Below, in pieces: positions 1-11,083 of a stretch of DNA of 64,000 nt; within the stretch, counting starts at the first letter, position 1; each line of letters begins with the position of its first letter. The position numbers and the translations under genes are program-made. This stretch comes from Eriocheir sinensis (Eukaryota > Arthropoda > Malacostraca > Decapoda > Varunidae): contig NC_066549.1 in assembly GCF_024679095.1 (NCBI RefSeq), positions 6,118,920 to 6,182,919 on the forward strand. Direction: 5' to 3'. Below the pieces are notes generated by a model, which saw nothing but the letters and a program-made list of their open reading frames with translations, was not told where the DNA came from and made no database searches.

Positions 1-46
1 TACAAAAAGCCTGCCAGTCCCTCCTGCTCTTCCGGCCGCCTCAGGG

Positions 47-122
<76 letters not shown>
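47..122. repeat. (CA)n microsatellite
   Basis: Near-perfect AC dinucleotide run of about 70 bases. The open frames across it are pure CV/TH dipeptide translation and are not genes. Confidence 0.98.
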
Positions 123-124
<2 letters not shown>

Positions 125-290
125 GCCTTGTCTTTCTTTCTTTCTTTTCCTTCTATTTCTTTCCTTCTTTCTTTCTTTCTTGCTCTCTTCTTTTCTTTTT
201 TCTTGTTTCTTTCTTTTGTCCTTTCTTTCCTTCATTCCTTCTTTTTTCTTTACTTTTTTCTTTTTTTCTTTCTATCTCCTTTTTTCTTTT

Positions 291-373
<83 letters not shown>
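123..373. repeat. Pyrimidine tract ending in a (CT)n microsatellite
   Basis: Bases 123-293 are a degenerate C/T tract with CTTT and CTTC motifs. Bases 294-373 are a perfect CT dinucleotide run. The two blocks sit directly against the preceding CA array, giving a compound microsatellite locus. Confidence 0.97.
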
Positions 374-376
<3 letters not shown>

Positions 377-572
377 TCCCTTACAAATACCTGTCAGCTC
401 TGATATTGGATTTTGAGAGCACTGATTTACCCCCTTCATTACTGGTCTAGTGCGCGCCGTGATGCGACGAAGATAGGAGATGACACGAGAGAGATTGCCG
501 CAGCATCTTCGTCATGAGGCGTGACTGGCAGGGTTCAGGATAAGGATAAATTTTGCTCTCATAATAATTGCG

Positions 573-750
573 ATCTGAACCTGTTTAAGACGATTCGGTG
601 ATGAGTACGAGGGAGATTTTGTGTCTCAGGGTATTGTTCAGTGGATTTACTTCTCTTTTTGTTTATATTCTCTTATGTGGAATCTGAATCTATTTTAAGA
701 CGATTCTGTGATATGTACGAGGGAGGTTTTGGGTTTCAGGGTCTTGTTAT
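573..750. repeat. Two-copy tandem duplication, about 109 bp
   Basis: A segment with the motif TAAGACGATTC followed by GTACGAGGGAG occurs at about 573 and again at about 682 with scattered substitutions. The copies are diverged, so the duplication is old. The unique sequence on its left (374-572) shows no gene. Confidence 0.85.
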
Positions 751-769
751 GTTATGTTATGCTCAACTT

Positions 770-1845
770 CTTCGTCTTCTTCTTCTTCTTTCTTTTTTAC
801 TTCTTTTTCTTCCTTTTTTATTTTTTTCTTCTTTTTCTTCCAGTTTTTTCTTCTTTTTCTTCTTTTTCCTTAATTCTTTTTCTTCTTTTTCTTCCAGTTT
901 TTTCTTCTTTTTCTTCTTCTTTTTCCTTAATTCTTTTTCTTCCTTTTCTTTTCTCTATTTTTTTTCTTCTTCTTTTTCTTCCATTTTTCCTTCTTCTTCC
1001 TTTTTTTCTTCTTCTTTTTCTTAATTTTTTTCCCTTTTCTTCCTCTTCTTCTACTCCTTCCTGTGCTGGTTTCTTTTCTTCCTCTGTTTTTGTGTTGTCT
1101 ATTTCCGCCTCCTCCTCCTCCTCCTCCTCCTCTTCCCCCGTTTGATCGTTATGTTCGTCCCTTCCCTTCCCTTTTTATTTATTTCTCCGTCTCCTCCCCT
1201 TCTTTTTTCTGTTTCTTTTATTCTGGTTCGTTTTTTCTTTTATATTATTGTATTTCCGTTTTTCCTGGTCTTCTCTCCCTCTCCAATTCCATTATTTTCT
1301 GTCTCCTTTGTATCGCTATCTTTCTATTGTTTTTCTCATCTTCCTCTTGCTCCTCTTCTTCTCTTTCTTCTCCTTTTTCTTCTCCTCCTCCTTGATATTG
1401 ATTCCGTTTTTCTTTTTCCTCTTCCTCATCTCCCTCCTCTTCCTCCTCCTACTCCTCTCCTCCTCCGGCAAGTCTTCCTCCTCCTCCTCCTCCTCTCCTC
1501 CTCCGGCACCTCTTCCTCCTCTTCTCCTTCTCTTCCTCCTCCTCCTTGTTTTAGTTCTTGTTTTTCTTTTTCCTCTTTCTCATCTCACTCCTCCTCCTCC
1601 TCCTCCTCTCTCCTCCGGCAAGTCTTCCTCCTCCTCTCCTCCTCCGGCTCCTCTTCCTCCTTCTCCTCCTCCCCTTTTTCTTCTCCTTCTCTTCCTCCTC
1701 CTTCTTGATATTAATTTCGTTTTTCTTTTTCCTCTTCCTCATCTCACTACTCCTCCTCCTCTCCTCCTCCGGCAACTCTTCCTCCTTCTCTTCCTCCTCC
1801 TCCTCTCTCTCTCTTTTTCATTTATTTCCACCTTGCTTCCCACTT
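770..1845. repeat. 1.1 kb polypyrimidine tract with internal tandem periodicity
   Basis: The plus strand is almost entirely C and T for more than a kilobase. It is not uniform. Around 830-940 a unit of about 63 bases (a TTCCAG motif inside CTT repeats) occurs twice. At 1393, 1552 and 1707 a unit of about 157 bases begins with TTTTTCTTTTTCCTC and ends in CTCCTCCGGCA-type blocks. All overlapping open frames here are Phe/Leu/Ser/Pro-rich shadows. Confidence 0.95.
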
Positions 1846-2210
1846 CCCTTATCAATAAATATTTCGCTGTGTTCATTTCACGTTTTCATTTACAAATCAT
1901 CATCGGTCTTGCACGCTTCTTCGATCGTGTTATTTCTTGAGCAAGTGTAAATACTGCTGCTATGGGATGACAACTTAACCAAAACCGTAGTGAAAATAAG
2001 GTTGTTACGGATTAAGTTTGCACAGTGTAATAGAATCGAAAGAACAGACACGTTTTAAAGGGAAAGTAGGAACCTATAAGGGTATTTTTTTGTAATGAAA
2101 TGTGCTGTTTTCCATGTTTTTTTTTGTGTGTGTACAATAAAGGAAGCAAGTAGTTCAAGAGTAAAAATAAATAAATACAAAAGTCCGCCATATAAAGGAA
2201 AGAAAGTACA
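1846..2210. other. Unassigned single-copy sequence
   Basis: No open frame, RNA motif or repeat that I can recognise. AT-rich, ordinary intergenic-looking sequence. Confidence 0.6.
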
Positions 2211-2305
2211 GGAGCAGCGAGTATCGGGCTTTTTTTTATTGTTTCCTTTTTTTGTGCCTTTGTGCTGTCTCCTTTGCTGTAAAAAAAAAGAAGAAAAAAA
2301 CTAAA
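2211..2305 (+). mobile_element. Family A short A-tailed interspersed repeat (reference description)
   Basis: Twenty copies of this family occur in the window. Full copies (see 21043-21178 and 32235-32369) are about 130 bases. They begin with AATTGACCTCTCTTTCGGCC, continue through GGAGCAGCGAGTAGCGGGCT, a variable T-run, ATTATTGTTTCC and a second T-run, then GAGCTGTCTCCTTTGTTGTA, and end in an A-rich tail. The A tail and 5' truncation suggest RNA-mediated copying (SINE or a LINE 3' end). I see no good pol III A and B boxes inside, so class is unresolved. This copy lacks the first third. Confidence 0.85.
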
Positions 2306-2814
2306 GATGAGTAGAGATGAGAATAAAGAAAGTAGAGATGAATGGCCGATATAAAGGTCAGCCCAAAAGAGAGGTCAACAGGTCAACAGGTCAACAAGGG
2401 CACACGGTTTAAGGGGTAATTCAGGCAGATCACGAATGAACAGAAAACCACAGGAACCCCAAACGAGTCCAACAGTCAGCCTAGTTCCATCTCCGCCCAC
2501 CAGATGTCACCCCGGCGAGTCGTTCCGGTACAATGAGGCCGGGTCGTGCCGCGCGCCTTCACCTGCGCACCCGAGCTATCCCAGGCACGGCTCTTGATAT
2601 ACGAGGACGCTATTGCCTACGTTTGCTGGAACACGGCCATTAGACGAAATTGCTCAATAATACACAACTAATGCTCGGCGAAATATCATTATAACACCTG
2701 CCCTTATTCAGCTGTTAATGGCCAAAGTTTTAATAGCGGGAAAATATCAGTGTCCCTTGAAAATTGAGAGTTGCGTGGAATTTGCGTGCAGATGAGGGCT
2801 AGAAAAGTCGTCCC
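2306..2814. other. Unassigned sequence with a short AGGTCAAC repeat
   Basis: Four successive AGGTCAAC-like 9-mers lie at about 2371-2398. The rest, including a GC-rich stretch at 2480-2600, shows no gene or repeat that I recognise. Confidence 0.5.
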
Positions 2815-3520
2815 TGTCTCATTGAAAGCCAGAGGAGAAGACACGAAAATGGAAATGGCCAGCAACGTTCTTAGGGGGATCTGAGCTCGCCAACCTAAAA
2901 GTTGTAGGAAAAAAGGGTAAAAGAAAAAGGCGGATCGTTCCAGAGTAAAAAAAGAACAAAAACAACGTTGTACCTGTCTCACTGAAAACCGGTCGGCAAG
3001 ACACGAAATGGGAATGACCAACAACGTTTTTTTGGGGATCTGAATTCGCAAACTTAAAATTCGAAGGAGGAAAGGGTAAAAAAGGAAGGCGAATCTCCCG
3101 AACTAAAAAAAAAGTACCCGATCCATTGAAAACAAGGCGGAAAGACACGAGAAAGGGAATCTACATAAACATTTTTGGGTGATATGAGGTCGCAAATTCA
3201 AAGCTGCAGGAGGAAAGGATAAAAAAGAAGGCGAGTCTTCCGAACTAAAAGAAAAAAAAGGGAATCTACATAAACATTTTTGGGTGATATGAGGTCGCAA
3301 ATTCAAAGCTGCAGGAGGAAAGGATAAAAAAGAAGGCGAGTCTCCCGAACTAAAAGTAAAAAAAAACGTACCTGATCCATAGAAAACCTGTCGGAATGAG
3401 ACGATAAAGGGAATATACATAAACGTTTTTGGGGTGACATGAGTTTGAAAGTCTAAACGTTGTAGGAAGAAGAGATAAAAGAAACAGGCAGGTCGTTCTA
3501 AAGTGTATCCCCAAAACAAC
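2815..3520. repeat. Diverged tandem array, units about 105-160 bp
   Basis: Units are marked by a GAAAAC(C) motif followed by AGACACGA, GGGAAT, an ACGTTTTTGGGGT-like core and GGAGGAAAGGGTAAAA. Starts fall near 2820, 2980, 3124 and 3378. A 105-base block is duplicated almost without change at 3155 and 3260, so one step of expansion is much younger than the rest. Minus-strand open frames through this array run in several frames at once, which is expected of a repeat rather than a gene. Confidence 0.9.
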
Positions 3521-5395
3521 ATGACTGACGATATTCCTTAATTTCAGACAAAAACTAAAACACATTCCGTTGAGGGCGGGAAGGGTCGTGTACCATTCAT
3601 GCCGCTAACAAGTCCAGATCAGTACCTGTGACAATTGGGGTGAAAGAGAGCAATTAAGGAAAGTTATGTTGAGGGGAGTGTGAGAAATTGGAGACATCAG
3701 AGAGGGGAAAAGTATTAATGAGACACCTAAATCTGTCTATTTCCATGGCAACCTTTATCCCCATCCCATTCAGAAGCATCGTGGAGGGAATCTTTAAAAC
3801 AAGGCTGGTGTGTCGAGGCGAAGGATCAACACCTTTGCACATAATCAATATCCGAGTGTAAATATAACAAAATAATAATCAACTTCTACGCGCGACATTA
3901 TACTAAAAGATGGTATAAGATGAAAGTTATAAGAGGATCAAGTTTAAGACCAAGAATCAAGACTGCAGAAGCTCTAGCCAGAAAGGGATTTAATTAGAAG
4001 GTGCAGGTTAATTCTTGCATATGGGATTTCAACAACACAGGGAAAAAGGAATAAAGATACTAGTTAACTCTTGCATTAGCAATTTGGACAGATTAGGGAG
4101 GTAAGAATAAAGACACAGGTTAATTCTTGCTTAAAACGGAACTCTCTGTAAGAAGATTCAGTACAAGATGAACCGTGAACTCATCGGTTACATGAGACTC
4201 AACGGACGAGCAGTGAAAAGGAATGAATGTATTGGGAAGTGTTTCTAGGCGTCAGTGACCTGAAGGAGGCGGGTCCCTGCAGCACTGGATTTTCATGACA
4301 GACGGACGAAGGCTATAACAGTTTGAGGCACTGAATGTGTTTGATCCTGAAATACGAGACAAGAAACAAAGCACACGTAAAGGTTATTATAACTCTTTTG
4401 CAAATTTTTCATAGTTTTCCTTGAGTGACGCCTATTGAAAAAAGCAAATGCAATATATGCGTTCTCATCGACTTCGAGGTCAATAATATCTCGTTGCGAA
4501 TATCTATTATTTTAGACTAAGTGTTGCCAAATAACTAAATAATGATACATTTTAATACTATATGCAAATGCACTGCTCATTACATAATCCTGTTTTAATG
4601 TGACGCGATCCTTCAGCGAACCTGCCGTAAGCTGATTCCTGTGACTGGAAAACGACTGATGAAAACTCGCTCAGGCAAAAAAGTCGATGAACTATGTATA
4701 GGCTAAATCAGAGCAGTGTGCGTTAGTTTTTATGATTTCCTATTGAGGAGAGACAAAAAGTGGTCGGAGTTGCAATTTAAAAACGTGTTAAATTTGTTAA
4801 CAGAGCGATGCAAATCAAATCAACAATAATAAATCTAACTCCCAGAACCTGCCGAGATGAGTGTGATGAAGTGATGAGGTGAGGCTCGTGATAAATGACA
4901 CACATCCTCACATGCCCTGCCCTGAGGCTCTTCATGCCCGAGACCACCGACACGCTCCCCTCAACATTTTGGCTCACGGTGAACGTCAAGATGAAGCACG
5001 GATGGGCAGGAGGCGGGGTGGCAGGATAGGGCCCAAGGCGTCTGTGGTGCTCCAGATGACGCGACAGCTGGGCCAAGATCACCATGCAGGCCATCCAGAG
5101 TATATAAACTACGTATATATACTGTTCACAATTCCCAACAATACAATACGCAGGGAAGGAAGACCTCACGCAAAAAGAGCACATAGCAAACAGCATCACA
5201 ATCACATCGTACAATGGCTGCCACGGCTTTTTCGCTTTTTTTTATAGATAATTGATATGGACGGACACTATGTTATGGGAATGTACAAACTCTATTAAAA
5301 GAGTGGAAACGCTCCGTGTAGTCCGATGAAAACTGGTATTGCTGAATGTTAATATGCAATGTGAATGTTTGTTCAGCCAGTGCATATTGGAGGTA
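3521..5395. other. Mostly single-copy region, no gene recognised
   Basis: About 3990-4135 holds three degraded units with AGGTTAATTCTTGCAT. About 4380-4620 is AT-rich. A more GC-rich stretch at 4780-5250 is open on both strands (145 codons minus, 122 codons plus). I recognise no domain in either frame and give no coding call. Confidence 0.5.
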
Positions 5396-5397
<2 letters not shown>

Positions 5398-5459
<62 letters not shown>

Positions 5460-5490
5460 ACCCAACACCCTCCCAACACACACACACACA
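5398..5490. repeat. (CA)n microsatellite
   Basis: AC run of about 60 bases at 5398-5457, then an interrupted CA patch to about 5490. A loose GTCT/TGTC-rich stretch follows to about 5580. Confidence 0.97.
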
Positions 5491-5799
5491 CCAGTTTGGC
5501 CGCCCGTGTAAATTCTAGATGGCTGCCTATATGTTTGTCTGTCTATCTGTCTTTCTGCCTCTCTGTCTGTCTATCCGCCTAAATCCATAGATACGACAGA
5601 TTTGGTCATGCCCTCCCAATAAACTACCTTGCCTCAACGCTGCTGCTTTTCACCTCCTCCCGCCCAGCGCTCCTGCCTCACCACAAGGGCCCATTATTAC
5701 ACATATTCACATTTGCATATATTAGTGGTTAGCTTGTAAGGAGGCAGAGATGGTAGTTTGGGAGTGAATGATCCAGCTCTCCCTATCCACGTATGGTTC

Positions 5800-5874
5800 T
5801 GTGTGTGTTTGTCTGTAATGGTCTGTCTGTCCGTCTGTCTGCCTGCTTGATTACCTGCCTGTCTCTCTTTCGCT

Positions 5875-5946
<72 letters not shown>
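5800..5946. repeat. TGTC-rich stretch leading into (CT)n
   Basis: Bases 5800-5880 are TCTG/CTGT-rich and degenerate. A CT run of about 60 bases follows (5885-5946). The interval 5581-5799 shows no gene. Confidence 0.95.
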
Positions 5947-5948
<2 letters not shown>

Positions 5949-6098
5949 CTATTCCCTAAACGAGATCTTAATAATGAAAAATGTTCCGTCTCCCAAAGTT
6001 TTACTCGTTCTCCGTTATTTACCTTAGCAAGCAGTCTTCAGGAGTTCGCTAATATACTTCGAAACTTTACGCTACTGATGAGCTTCCTTTGTTGCGGG

Positions 6099-6316
6099 GC
6101 GGTGGTGCAGCGTTGGCAAATTATCGAACACATCACACTGTATTTCCGTATAACCGATAACTATGGCAAAAAGGAAAAAAAAAAGAGCATCAATAAATAA
6201 CAGCTTTAACGCTAACTTCAATTTTCTATCGTTATTTGTGCAGGTACGAGAGTTTGAGGTTTAAAAGTGATAAATACAATGTGGCGAGTACGATAATCTG
6301 GCAACGCTGCGGTGGC
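6099..6316. mobile_element. Decayed inverted-repeat (MITE-like) element
   Basis: The left arm (about 6101-6148) contains GCAGCGTTGGCAAATTATCG. The reverse complement of the right arm (about 6268-6316) contains GCAGCGTTGCCAGATTATCG. By eye the two arms of about 48 bases agree at roughly three quarters of positions. The interior is about 120 bases with no coding frame. A third related half-copy lies near 35988-36035. No clear target duplication is visible, so the superfamily is unassigned. Confidence 0.6.
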
Positions 6317-6340
6317 GTGAGTGTTGCCGTTGTTACACTT

Positions 6341-6672
6341 ATTACCAGGCTATCCCTCCCTTGGGTATCCAGATCAATATAATTTTCTACGATATGATCA
6401 ATGTTTCCATCGCTTTCCTTTCCTATCGTCAAATATATTACAGGCTCCATCGTACGTTATTTTCCTTTTATTCCTTTAAGTGCGAGTTTGAGATATTAAG
6501 AGCTAATATTACCAGGTTATCCCTCCCTTGGGTATCCAGATCAATATAATTTTCTACGGTATGATCAATGTTTCCATCGCTTTCCTTTCCTATCGTCAAA
6601 TATATTACGGGCTCCATCGTGCGTTATTTTCCTTTTGTTAAGTGCTAGTTTGAGATATTAAGAGCTAATATT
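6341..6672. repeat. Tandem duplication, period 167 bp
   Basis: The segment starting ATTACCAGG(C/T)TATCCCTCCC occurs at 6341 and 6508. The copies share nearly all sequence up to GAGATATTAAGAGCTAATATT. It immediately follows the inverted-repeat element at 6099-6316. Confidence 0.93.
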
Positions 6673-6883
6673 ACGATCCATCACAGTGGCTTTGTAATCA
6701 CTCGAACCAAAGTAGTCACTCTTGTACACTCCATAATGGTTTGGTTTTGGACGCAATACCAAATACACAAGAGATTTCCTGTATGGTTTTCTTAAATTTC
6801 CAAACTTAAATATGAACATAAAACACTACACATGGAATTTTCGAAGTCTTTGGTATTGGTTTGCAGACTTGCCAACCCAGTGA

Positions 6884-6980
6884 GTAGCTTGGTTTTTTTC
6901 CGCACATATGTTTCCTTTTTTTATGCCCTTGAACGGACTCCTCTGCTGTAAAAAATAAAAAAAAAATAAATAAAAAAATC
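6884..6980 (+). mobile_element. Family A copy, strongly diverged
   Basis: Recognisable by GAGTAG, T-run, GTTTCCTTTTTT, GCCCTTGAACGG, CTCCTCTGCTGTAAAAAA and an A-rich tail. The 5' third is lost. Confidence 0.6.
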
Positions 6981-7093
6981 ATGGCGAGTTGCGAAAGTGG
7001 TCCAAAGTCATGGTGCCAAAACTACGGTGGTCATACGGCGCTTGGGTATCCGGAGATCGATGTATTCTGGTTCAGCATATGTATCGGTAGTGC

Positions 7094-8115
7094 GTGGTTG
7101 ATTTGCGGCGACTTGATAACATGCGCGGAAAGTTTGACACAACGAGGCCATAAGACTTGTGGGGGTTTTCCTCGAGGGTGGCAGTGACGGATGAGGTTTA
7201 GCGGCACTGATATTTGGCGATAAGAGCGGGAAAACTTTGTAAATTAGGGTCAGGAGACTCTTGTGGGCGTCTTTCTGAAAGGTGCCTGTGATGGAGGAGG
7301 TTTAGCGGCACTGATATTTGGCGATAAGAGCGGGAAAACTTTGTAAATTAGGGTCAGGAGACTCTTGTGGGCGTCTTTCTGAAAGGTGCCTGTGATGGAG
7401 GAGGTTTAGCGGCACTGATATTTGGCGATAAGAGCGGGAAAACTTTGTAAATTTGGGCCACGAGACTCTTGTGGGCGTCTTTCTGAAAGGTGTCTGTGAT
7501 GGAGGAGATTTAGCGGCACTGGTATTTGGCGATAAGAGCGGGAAAACTTTGTAAATTAGGGCCAGGAGACTCTTGTGGGCGTCTTTCTGAAAGGTGCCTG
7601 TGATGGAGGAGGTCTAGCGGCACTGGTATTAGGTGACATGCGCGGGAAGATGTAATAAAACAGGGCCATAAGACTTTTGTGGGCGTGTTTTTCGAGGGTA
7701 TCTGTGACGAGTGAGATTGAGTGGTTCTGGTATTGGGCAACATGCGCGGGAAGACGTGATAAAACAGCCGGGAGACTTTTGTGGGCGTGTTTTTCGAAAG
7801 TCTCTGTATCGAGTGAGATTGAGTGGTTCTGGTATTGGGCAACATGCGCGGGAAGACGTGATAAAACAGGGCAATAAGACTTTTGTGGGCGTGTTTTTCG
7901 AGGGTCTCTCTGACGAGTGAGATTGAGTGGTTCTGGTATTGGGCGACATGAACGGAAAAACTTGATAAAACAGAGCCGGAAGACTTTTGTGGGCGTGTTC
8001 TTTGAGGGTCTCTGTGACGAGTGAGATTGAGTGGTTCTGGTATTAGGTGACATGCGAGGGAAAACTTGATAAAACAGGGCCATAAGACTTTTGCGTGCGT
8101 GTTTTTCGTTGGTAA
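7094..8115. repeat. 104-bp tandem satellite, about 9.8 units
   Basis: Unit starts can be placed at 7094, 7201, 7305, 7409, 7513, 7617, 7721, 7823, 7927 and 8031. The period is 104 bases, with one 102-base step and a more diverged first unit. Two sequence types occupy separate halves. Units 7201-7617 read GGTTTAGCGGCACTGATATT with CTTTCTGAAAGGTG. Units 7721-8115 read GTGGTTCTGGTATTGGGC with GTGTTTTTCGAGGG. Because 104 is not a multiple of three, open frames through it (up to 219 codons on the minus strand) rotate through all frames and are incidental. Confidence 0.96.
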
Positions 8116-8187
8116 AAAGCGTAAAGCTTATATTGTCTGAAATGTTTTGGTGAATTTGAAGCAAACATATCCGATGTGCCGACAGCA

Positions 8188-8192
<5 letters not shown>

Positions 8193-8219
<27 letters not shown>
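8193..8219. repeat. Short (CA)n microsatellite
   Basis: CA run of 27 bases lying 90 bases upstream of a GA array. Confidence 0.95.
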
Positions 8220-8304
8220 CAGTAAGCAAACAGCGCAATTCATCCACATTCTTAAACACAACACAATTCATGGCAGTGGAATGTCGCAAGGAAATAAAAA
8301 AAAA

Positions 8305-8407
<103 letters not shown>

Positions 8408-8555
8408 AGAAAGTATACTGGGTCATTACGTGGTTTCCCGCTCTAATAGTTTAATCTGCATAACAGTTCCTTCATGCCGGCAGAGTAGATGAAAACACTC
8501 CGGTATGTACGTTCAGTTTACTCCTGCCGCAGCGAATTAACGGTCAATGCGAATT

Positions 8556-8805
8556 TTAAGCCCTTGACTGCGGATTTCACACAAGAAGACATCACCAGCT
8601 ACAGAAATGGAACAAAAAGTGGGGCTGCTACAATTCAGTGAAGAAAAATGTAAAGTCCTGCACCTTGGGAGGGGATATCCAGCATACCAGTACCACATGG
8701 GAAACACTCCACTATCCACCACAGAGGCAGAGAAAGACCTGGGACTATATGTTACCAGGCTACCAGTGAAAGCCGAATCCGTGCCAATCGCAGCGGACGG
8801 GTTAA
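8556..8805 (+). mobile_element. TTAA-flanked piggyBac-like MITE carrying an RT fragment, copy 1
   Basis: The element is 250 bases from TTAA to TTAA. The left end reads TTAAGCCCTTGACTGCGG. The right end, reverse-complemented, reads TTAACCCGTCCGCTGCGATT. Both fit an imperfect inverted repeat of the form TTAACCC..T..NCTGCG. TTAA target duplication with CCC-starting ends is typical of the piggyBac superfamily. The interior, read on the plus strand, encodes KCKVLHLGRGYPAYQYHMGN and then EAEKDLGLYVT. This matches the stretch after the catalytic core of CR1/Jockey-type non-LTR reverse transcriptase. Two small indels relative to copy 2 break the frame near 8600-8625. Confidence 0.8.
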
Positions 8806-9165
8806 AGATGGTAGTTTTCGCAATTCTGCAGAAAGGCTGTTCCATAGGCAAATGACTGAAGAAAGCAACAACCTCCTGCTGAGACAGATCAATGGATGGT
8901 CATTTCTTGGGTTATACTGAAGCACGAAAAAACAAAACCCCACTTGGAGGGATCGACGTAATTGGACCTCCTCGAGTAGTTGGAGACCAGTATCGGATCT
9001 CCTCGTAAGTGTCTCTTGTTCCAACGTAAAAATGCTGAGCGCTAAAAGAGGTGGTTTTATTTTCGGAGCGCGTCGCTGTTACTCTCTCCACGAATCCAAC
9101 GTCCTTTCTGCAATTAGGGAGTAGATGAGAAAGTAAGTGGCTGCGATCAAGACAATCCGTTTCAA
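8806..9165. other. Unassigned sequence
   Basis: No recognisable gene or repeat. Open frames on the minus strand here continue into the adjacent purine tract and are low-complexity. Confidence 0.5.
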
Positions 9166-9715
9166 TGTCGGGAGGAGGAGGAGGAGGAGGAGGAGGAGGA
9201 AGAAGAAGAAGAAGAAGAAGAAGAAGAAGAAGAAGAAAAAAAAAAGGAGAAGAAGAAGAAGAAGAAGAGGAGAAGGAGGAGGAGGAGAAGGAGGAGGAGG
9301 AGAAGGAGGAGGAGGAGGAGGAAAAGGAGTAGAAAAAGGGATAGGGAAGAGGAGTAGTAGAGAGAGGGATAGAGAAGGAGAAACAAGAGGAGGAAGAGGA
9401 AGAATAGAGGGAAAGATAGAGGAGAAGAAAGAGGAAGAAGAGGAGCAGAGAAAAAGATAGAAACAAGAGGAGGAAGAGGAAGAATAGAGTGAGAGATAGA
9501 GGAGAAAAAAGCGGAAGAAGAGGAGGAGCAGAAAAATAAGATAGAAACAAGAGGAGGAAGAGGAGGAGTAGAGGGAAAGATAGAGAAGAAAAAACAGGAG
9601 GAGGAAGAAGAAAACGTAAGACAGAGACGAAGGAGAAGAAGGAGAAGTAAAAGAAGAGGAGAAGAGGGAGAGACAGAGAACGAAAATGTTAAGAAGAGGA
9701 GAACTTAAGACAGAC
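9166..9715. repeat. 550-bp purine tract with an 80-bp internal period
   Basis: GGA and GAA trinucleotide arrays (9169-9330) pass into a G/A-only tract. A unit beginning GAAACAAGAGGAGGAAGAGG recurs at about 9380, 9460 and 9543. Arg/Lys/Glu-rich and Ser/Phe/Leu-rich frames through it are composition artefacts. Confidence 0.96.
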
Positions 9716-10284
9716 CCTTTTTTCACCAGGTAACGGATCCCTTAATGAAGCAGGTAGTTAATTAGACGAGGTAACGAGGGTGACCCGAGAACCCACCAAA
9801 GAAAAGTTCGGAAACAATTAAAAACATCACACCTTTGGACGAGAGGGATAATGATCAGATCCATTACGATAAGGCTTTAAATCGTCGTAAGGCAAAAAAC
9901 AGAAGCCCCAAAACTTGCAAAAAAGGATGAAACGCATTGCTAAAGACAAACCATCGACTTGGGTTCATAACAGTATTGTGCTCCAGAAATCGATATATAG
10001 ATAGATAGGTAGACACATACATATAGGTAGATAGATACATAGATAGGCAGATACAGATATAGATATAGAAAACCAAAAAATTACAGCGAATAAGTTTGTC
10101 CATATATAGAAAGTTATATAGATTACAAGATAGGGATAAAGGGAGAAACGAAAAAAAAACTGACATTGTAAACAGTTTGCCCAAAGAAGCGTTATGCAGT
10201 TCAGGGTTGCAAAATTCGAAGGGAAACCAACTTAGGTTGTCTTCGTGTTTTAAATGTTTCTCGCTGACATGTAACAGTTTTCAG
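9716..10284. other. Unassigned sequence with a degenerate GATA patch
   Basis: Bases 9990-10070 are an interrupted TAGA/GATA array. The rest is AT-rich with no gene seen. Confidence 0.6.
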
Positions 10285-10610
10285 ATGTTAACGATGGAGG
10301 TTGCAGGAGGAAGGAAGAGAGGAAGGTAAAGGAGATGGATTGAGTGCATAAATGAAGACTTGACAGCAAAGGGATTGGAGAGGAACAGGATGAGAATGAC
10401 AGGAATAAAGAGAAAAGCTGAAGAAGGGTTTAGAAGAGATGAACAGCGACCCATTTAAAAGCTGAATCAGTAGTTGTAGATGGATAGCTTGCATAAAAGA
10501 GGACTTGGCGACAACGGGATTGAAGGAACAGGACGTGAATGAAAATAAAGAGAGACACCATCAGCAGGAGCAGCGACCCCATATAAGAGAACAGCTGAAG
10601 AAGTAGAAAT
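10285..10610 (+). pseudogene. Decayed C-terminal tail of an RTE-type non-LTR retrotransposon, duplicated
   Basis: The plus frame gives GGRKRGR, a stop, then RRWIECINEDLTAKGLERN (10335-10400). This follows the pattern GRPKRRWxDCxxxDLxxxGL found at the C-terminus of endonuclease/reverse-transcriptase proteins of RTE-like elements. A second copy of the same motif, RWIACIKEDLATTGLKEQD, follows about 130 bases later and ends at a stop near 10610. The tail is therefore tandemly duplicated, and an in-frame stop breaks the first copy. No catalytic region is present. Confidence 0.55.
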
Positions 10611-11035
10611 TACCAGACAAAACATATGGAAAAAACAGAAGAAAAAAATAGTTACCAGACGAACAAAACAACTTAATGAATGAAAAATACTGACTAATCT
10701 CCCAACTTTGACATCTAAAAACTATACCCAAATCATAAACCATAAACTGACCTTCTGAAGCGTCATCTCACGAGCGCCCAATGACCCCGTAGCCCGGATA
10801 AGGAGTTAAGGACCCACTCCCTCAGGTCTTCGGGCGACAAGTCAAGGGCAAGGCACATATATATAATCCGACCCTCAGACCCCCTCGCTTAGTTATTTGG
10901 TATGCTGGGACGGCGCGGCATGAATGAGGGGAGGTGGGTGTATTCAGAGATGTATTCAAAGCACTCATTCCTTCCGGCAGGGTGTGTATAGGGGCACGGT
11001 GAAGGAATATGTGTATGTATGGGAATGTCAGAACC
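10611..11035. other. Unassigned sequence
   Basis: AT-rich to about 10740, then moderately GC-rich to 11035. No gene, RNA or repeat recognised. Confidence 0.5.
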
Positions 11036-11038
11036 AGC

Positions 11039-11083
<45 letters not shown>

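Noticed and set aside
7556..8215. 219-codon minus-strand open frame
   Set aside because: It lies wholly in the 104-bp satellite. Other frames of the same strand are also open and translate the same repeat, so it is not a gene.
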